NCBI GenBank assembly: GCA_051866775.1
Contig: JBJDXR010000031.1
Location: forward strand, 42,123 to 106,122
Length of the DNA stretch: 64,000 nt
Direction: 5' to 3'
From: RUG626 sp051866775
GTDB taxonomy: Bacteria > Bacillota > Clostridia > Oscillospirales > Oscillospiraceae
Every line of letters begins with the position of its first letter. Position 1 is the stretch's first letter. The notes beneath the pieces were generated by a model that did no database searches, was not told where the DNA came from, and saw only the letters and a program-made list of their open reading frames with translations. Shown in pieces: positions 60,416 through 64,000 of this stretch. Position numbers and translations under genes: made by a program.

Positions 60416-61374
60416 TGAAGAAACTAAAAGCACACCTCCATGTCCCAAGAACCGGCGCCATTTACGCCATCGTCCTGTTTATCATTGTCTACTCCATCAT
60501 CCTCAAGGGCGGATACCTGACGATGAACAACATAATAAACGTTTTCCGTCAGTCAGCGACCCTGTGCATCCTGGCGATAAGCGCATTCCTCGTTATTCTG
60601 ACCCATCAGATTGACCTGTCCCTGGGTTCGATAACCAGTTTGTCCGGAGTGGTTCTGGGGCTTCTGCTTACAAACGGCGTGCCCCTCCCGCTCGCGATCC
60701 TGGGGGCGGTCCTCTCCGGCGTGGCCATCGGCGCGATAAACGGCGTACTGGCCGGCTACACCACCATACAGCCCTTTGTCATAACCCTCTCCACCATGTA
60801 TATCGCCCGAAGCATCGCACTTGTTCTGAATAACGGGACACTGGCTGTTTCCAATACAGTTCTCAAAGCTTTTAACGACACCACGCTCTGGATCATTCCG
60901 GTACCGGCAATTCTTGCCTTTGTCCTCTATCTGGTATTCTTCTGGATCCTCAAATACCGCAAGTACGGTACATCACTTTACGCCGTGGGCGGCAAGGAGG
61001 ACGCGGCACTGACTGCAGGCATCAACACCAGATGGATTAAGATGTCTGCCTACCTCATTGGCGGCGGCCTCGCGGGACTTGCCGGCGTTGTATACGCAGC
61101 ACGCCTGAGCGCGGCAAATCCCACCCAGGGCAACGGCCTGGAGCTTGACGCCATCTGCGCGGCTGTTCTGGGCGGCACGGCCCTAACAGGCGGTCAGGGA
61201 AGCATATGGGGCGCATATCTCGGAGCCATTGCCATTTACATACTGCGCAACGGCATGAACCTGATGGGCGTCCGCATCATCGAACAGCTCACCGTAATCG
61301 GCTGTGTGCTCATACTGGTTCTTGCGTTCGATGTTTTCAACAGGAGAAAGGGGGAGAAGGCTCGTGAAAAATAA
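60415..61374 (+). CDS. Sugar ABC transporter permease 1 (RbsC family)
   Basis: 319 residues, eight to ten membrane helices. ITSLSGVVLGLLL near the N terminus, the GGKEDAALTAGI loop that contacts the ATPase, and AAVLGGTALTGGQGS are family features. Start overlaps the ATPase stop by one base. Confidence 0.94.
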   Translation: MKKLKAHLHVPRTGAIYAIVLFIIVYSIILKGGYLTMNNIINVFRQSATLCILAISAFLVILTHQIDLSLGSITSLSGVVLGLLLTNGVPLPLAILGAVLSGVAIGAINGVLAGYTTIQPFVITLSTMYIARSIALVLNNGTLAVSNTVLKAFNDTTLWIIPVPAILAFVLYLVFFWILKYRKYGTSLYAVGGKEDAALTAGINTRWIKMSAYLIGGGLAGLAGVVYAARLSAANPTQGNGLELDAICAAVLGGTALTGGQGSIWGAYLGAIAIYILRNGMNLMGVRIIEQLTVIGCVLILVLAFDVFNRRKGEKAREK

Positions 61375-62323
61375 GGCATTTAATCTGAAAGTGCTGGCCC
61401 GTTATACACCCTACATTATCCTTCTTGTTCTCTGTGTTGTAATGACTATCGCAACGGAGAATTTCCTCACCTTTTCCAATATCATCAATGTTCTTAAGCA
61501 GTCCTCGTTCCTGCTGGTTATGGCGTTGGGAATGACCTTCGCCATGATTCTGGGGCGCGGCGCGGATATGTCGCTGGGCGCGACGGTGGCCATATCCTCC
61601 TGCCTTGCGGCGCACTTTCTTAAGGCCAGCTGTGATCCTTTGACGATCGTCTTTGGTTTTATCCTGGCGATTGCCATAGGCGCTGCGGTGGGTGTTATAA
61701 ACGGCGCGCTTATCGCCTATCTTCGACTGCCTGCGCTTCTGGTCACATATGGTATGCAGAATATCCTCCGTGGGGTCATATACTCCATCATGGAGGGTGA
61801 CATAGTAACGAATCTTCACAAATCCGTGACCTTCCTGGGTTCCGGTTTGATCGGAAAGATTCCGGTGCCGATCATCATCGCGGCACTTCTGACGCTTCTC
61901 ACGGTGTTTATACTAAAGAAGACCACTCTGGGACGCCGTCTCTATATCGTAGGCGCCAACCCAGAAGCGGCCAGGTTCTCCGGTATCAAGTCCAATCTCT
62001 CCATCATTATCGGCTTTGCCATGACGGGCGTCATGGCGGCGATCGCCGGCATAATGTACATTGGACGGCTGGGCACAGCGGAGGCGCAGATCGGGTCGGA
62101 GTTTCACCTGAACGCCATTGCTGCGGCGGCCATCGGAGGCGTCTCCTTTAACGGCGGCATCGCCAATCCCGGCGGAGTCGTGGCCGGGGCCATCATTTTG
62201 AATCTGCTGACAAACGGGATGAACCTTCTGAATATTTCCTCCAACTGGCAAGGCTTCATAAACGGTGTTATCATAATCTTTGCTGTTCTGATTGATTACT
62301 TCACAAACAGGAAAAACCGGTAA
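61364..62323 (+). CDS. Sugar ABC transporter permease 2 (RbsC family)
   Basis: 319 residues from the GTG at 61364, after GGGGGAGAAGG; it overlaps permease 1 by 11 bases. MSLGATVAISSCLAAH, the loop GANPEAARFSGI and AAAAIGGVSFNGGIANPGG match the family. Two different permeases imply a heterodimeric channel. Confidence 0.93.
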   Translation: MKNKAFNLKVLARYTPYIILLVLCVVMTIATENFLTFSNIINVLKQSSFLLVMALGMTFAMILGRGADMSLGATVAISSCLAAHFLKASCDPLTIVFGFILAIAIGAAVGVINGALIAYLRLPALLVTYGMQNILRGVIYSIMEGDIVTNLHKSVTFLGSGLIGKIPVPIIIAALLTLLTVFILKKTTLGRRLYIVGANPEAARFSGIKSNLSIIIGFAMTGVMAAIAGIMYIGRLGTAEAQIGSEFHLNAIAAAAIGGVSFNGGIANPGGVVAGAIILNLLTNGMNLLNISSNWQGFINGVIIIFAVLIDYFTNRKNR

Positions 62324-62398
62324 ATTATATTGGCAGGAGGGGCAGGCTCCACCTGTTCCCCCGGCTGGTACAATTATAAAAAAACGGAGGTAAAACAA

Positions 62399-63454
62399 AT
62401 GAAAAAGATTATAAGTATTCTTCTGGCTCTGGTACTCGTTTTCGCCCTTGTTGCCTGCTCAGGCAGCAATGGTGACGCGAAAGACAGCAACACCGATGAC
62501 AAGACCACCAACACTGACGCCAACAAAACCGATGACAAGACGGACGATAAAACCGACGACAAAAAAGAGCCCTATCGCATAGGCGTATTCTTTAAGGACA
62601 GCTCCAGCATGTTCTGGCGTTATGTCGGCCAGGGCTGCACGGACAAGGCCGAGGAGCTCGGCGTTGAGTTCGTTGAGTACTCCCCCTCCAGCTACACCGA
62701 TTCCGCCGGACAGATGAGCATGCTCGAGGACGCTATCGCCTCCGGCATTGACGCCATCTGCGTGGCCGCCATCGACTCCACCGCCATTGTGGACACCCTT
62801 GTAAAGGCCGAGGAAGCCGGTATCCCCGTTATTGTTTTCAACACCCTGATCCCTGACTTTGAGGCCACCGGACTTCAGCGCACCTTCATAGGCATCGACA
62901 ACGTCAAGGCCTCTGAGGATGTTATGGAGATGATCCTGGCCGACCACAATTATGAGGCAAACGTCGTCATTCTTGAGGGCACCCCGGCCACCCAGATGAA
63001 CGCCGACCGTGCCGGCACCGCCACCGACGTCTGCAACAAGTATGAGGGCGTGACAATCGTGTCAAGCCAGCCCTGCTACGCCAACCGCGAGACCGCTATG
63101 ACCACCATGGAGAATATCCTCCAGTCCACCACCGACATCGATATCGTCTGGGCCCTGAACGACCCAACCGCCCTTGGCGCCCAGCAGGCCATTGAGGCCG
63201 CCGGACTCACCGGCATCGACATCGTGGCCATCGACGGCACGCCGGATGCCATCGCCTCCATCATCAACGGTCGCTGCATCAAGTACACCATGGATCAGGC
63301 CCCCTTTGATATGGGCGCTTATGTTATCCAGGCCGCTTATGACATCCTTGAGGGCAAGGAGGTCGACTCCGTTATCCACTGCGGCGGCACCTGCATAGGC
63401 CCTGACAACGCCGTTGAACATATGGAGACCTATTATCCCGATTACGAGTATTGA
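62399..63454 (+). CDS. Sugar ABC transporter substrate-binding lipoprotein
   Basis: 351 residues from the ATG at 62399, after ACGGAGG. A lipoprotein signal ends in LVAC with the modified cysteine at position 20. A low-complexity linker of about 30 Asp, Lys and Thr residues (repeated DDKT) precedes the type I periplasmic-binding fold (YRIGVFFKDSSSMFWRYVGQG). The ligand class is a monosaccharide or polyol, as for RbsB and YphF. It is the last gene of the operon. Confidence 0.95.
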   Translation: MKKIISILLALVLVFALVACSGSNGDAKDSNTDDKTTNTDANKTDDKTDDKTDDKKEPYRIGVFFKDSSSMFWRYVGQGCTDKAEELGVEFVEYSPSSYTDSAGQMSMLEDAIASGIDAICVAAIDSTAIVDTLVKAEEAGIPVIVFNTLIPDFEATGLQRTFIGIDNVKASEDVMEMILADHNYEANVVILEGTPATQMNADRAGTATDVCNKYEGVTIVSSQPCYANRETAMTTMENILQSTTDIDIVWALNDPTALGAQQAIEAAGLTGIDIVAIDGTPDAIASIINGRCIKYTMDQAPFDMGAYVIQAAYDILEGKEVDSVIHCGGTCIGPDNAVEHMETYYPDYEY

Positions 63455-63494
63455 TTACGTAAAACACTTATCTTTTCCCACCATCCATGCAGGA

Positions 63495-63520
63495 CAGGAC
63501 GGGGTTTTACCCCGTCCTGC
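63495..63520 (+). terminator. Terminator of the ABC operon
   Basis: CAGGACGGGG pairs with CCCCGTCCTG over a TTTTA loop. A run of six T follows after a short interval at 63539-63544 region, so efficiency may be moderate. Confidence 0.75.
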
Positions 63521-63559
63521 CTTGCGCGTTTTTTGGCAAGTTAAAGATTTTTTATTATA

Positions 63560-64000
63560 CTACCGCCCCAGACTCAGGGACAGGGAATTGGCTACATCGG
63601 CGTAAGTGGAGATATCAAATATGTCAGCAAAGCCGGCCTCCTCCAGTGCCTCGGAGTAGTAATAGACCTCGGTGTCCATTGCGGCTGCGGTGAGATAGCG
63701 CCCAAGGCCCGCGTCCCAGTCCTCACAGCACTGGTCGTATATCTCTAGCGCGCCGATGGCTGAGACGGCGTAGCTTATGTAGTAAAAGGGATATTCGAAG
63801 TTGTGGCTTATGTTTTTCCATTCGTTTTCGCAGCCGTCGTACAGGCTGTAGCCATACTCCTGGTAAAGCTCGAGGAATATCTCGTCCACGCGCTCAGCCG
63901 TAAGCTCCGGCTCGGAGTAGACGCGCTGCTGGAACTCGTCGTAAAGCGCCCCATCCACAATGCTGAATATCATATTTAAAAGCAGGTCATCCCGCATCGT
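63560..64000 (-). CDS. M3-family oligoendopeptidase, C-terminal part
   Basis: Zinc metallopeptidase fragment; the frame continues past the right edge, so only the last ~146 residues are seen. The C-terminal signature FEYPFYYISYAVSAIGALEIYDQ is typical of PepF/M3 proteins; the HExxH site would lie outside the window. It converges on the ABC operon with about 105 bases between stops. Confidence 0.85.
   Translation of the reverse strand, partial: TMRDDLLLNMIFSIVDGALYDEFQQRVYSEPELTAERVDEIFLELYQEYGYSLYDGCENEWKNISHNFEYPFYYISYAVSAIGALEIYDQCCEDWDAGLGRYLTAAAMDTEVYYYSEALEEAGFADIFDISTYADVANSLSLSLGR

Noticed and set aside
1..64000. CRISPR array, tRNA or rRNA genes, prophage genes
   Set aside because: No regularly spaced repeats, no cloverleaf with the expected conserved arms and no phage structural or integrase genes were seen by eye.

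Overview
The window looks like chromosome of a spore-forming member of the Clostridia, probably near Oscillospiraceae. It has a Firmicutes-order S10-spc-alpha ribosomal operon with a zinc-type S14, a T-box in front of thrS, spoVAC, dense sigma-A promoters with 17-bp spacers, and frequent TTG/GTG starts. No tRNA, rRNA or CRISPR array was seen. The lineage is inferred from gene content only.

Layout. Bases 1-5460 hold the end of an MreB-family gene, a T-box-controlled thrS, and a leftward dus / ECF sigma factor / anti-sigma factor operon. Bases 5594-22019 are one long ribosomal operon (rpsJ to rplQ, including secY, adk, map, a KOW-domain gene, infA, rpmJ and rpoA). It is preceded by an unusual 390-nt structured leader and ends at a perfect 21-bp hairpin. 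Leftward genes for a PAP2 phosphatase and a small membrane protein follow. Bases 23237-44309 are the most interesting part: about 20 kb encoding a type IV pilus system lies between two copies of a 368/370-bp repeat that holds the 5' part of spoVAC. The left spoVAC copy is broken and chimeric, and the right copy is intact. Decayed pieces of rpoA and rplQ sit just inside the right edge.

The pilus island has a divergent von Willebrand A surface protein, then pilB-pilT-pilC, a major pilin, the prepilin peptidase, a PilM-PilN fusion, PilO, four minor pilins or pilin-like proteins, and a 1685-residue secreted protein. A strong promoter precedes pilB and a terminator follows the giant gene. The parts form one machine: PilB and PilT are extension and retraction motors, PilC is the platform, PilMN and PilO form the alignment complex, PilD processes pilins, and the minor pilins plus the giant protein are candidates for the tip. 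Isoleucine codon use differs sharply from the host genes.

The right third (44.5-64 kb) holds two aldo/keto reductases, an FMN-dependent hydroxy-acid dehydrogenase with aroE, a leftward murI-DUF1934-argS cluster, and an XpaC-like protein. It ends with a LacI-controlled sugar or polyol locus: a short-chain dehydrogenase, a DUF4432 epimerase, a zinc dehydrogenase, a Dabb protein, LacI, and a complete ribose-type ABC importer. The combination resembles the E. coli yphBCDEF set. AACGTT-centred palindromes at promoters in this region probably are LacI or CcpA-type operators. The window closes inside an M3-family peptidase gene.
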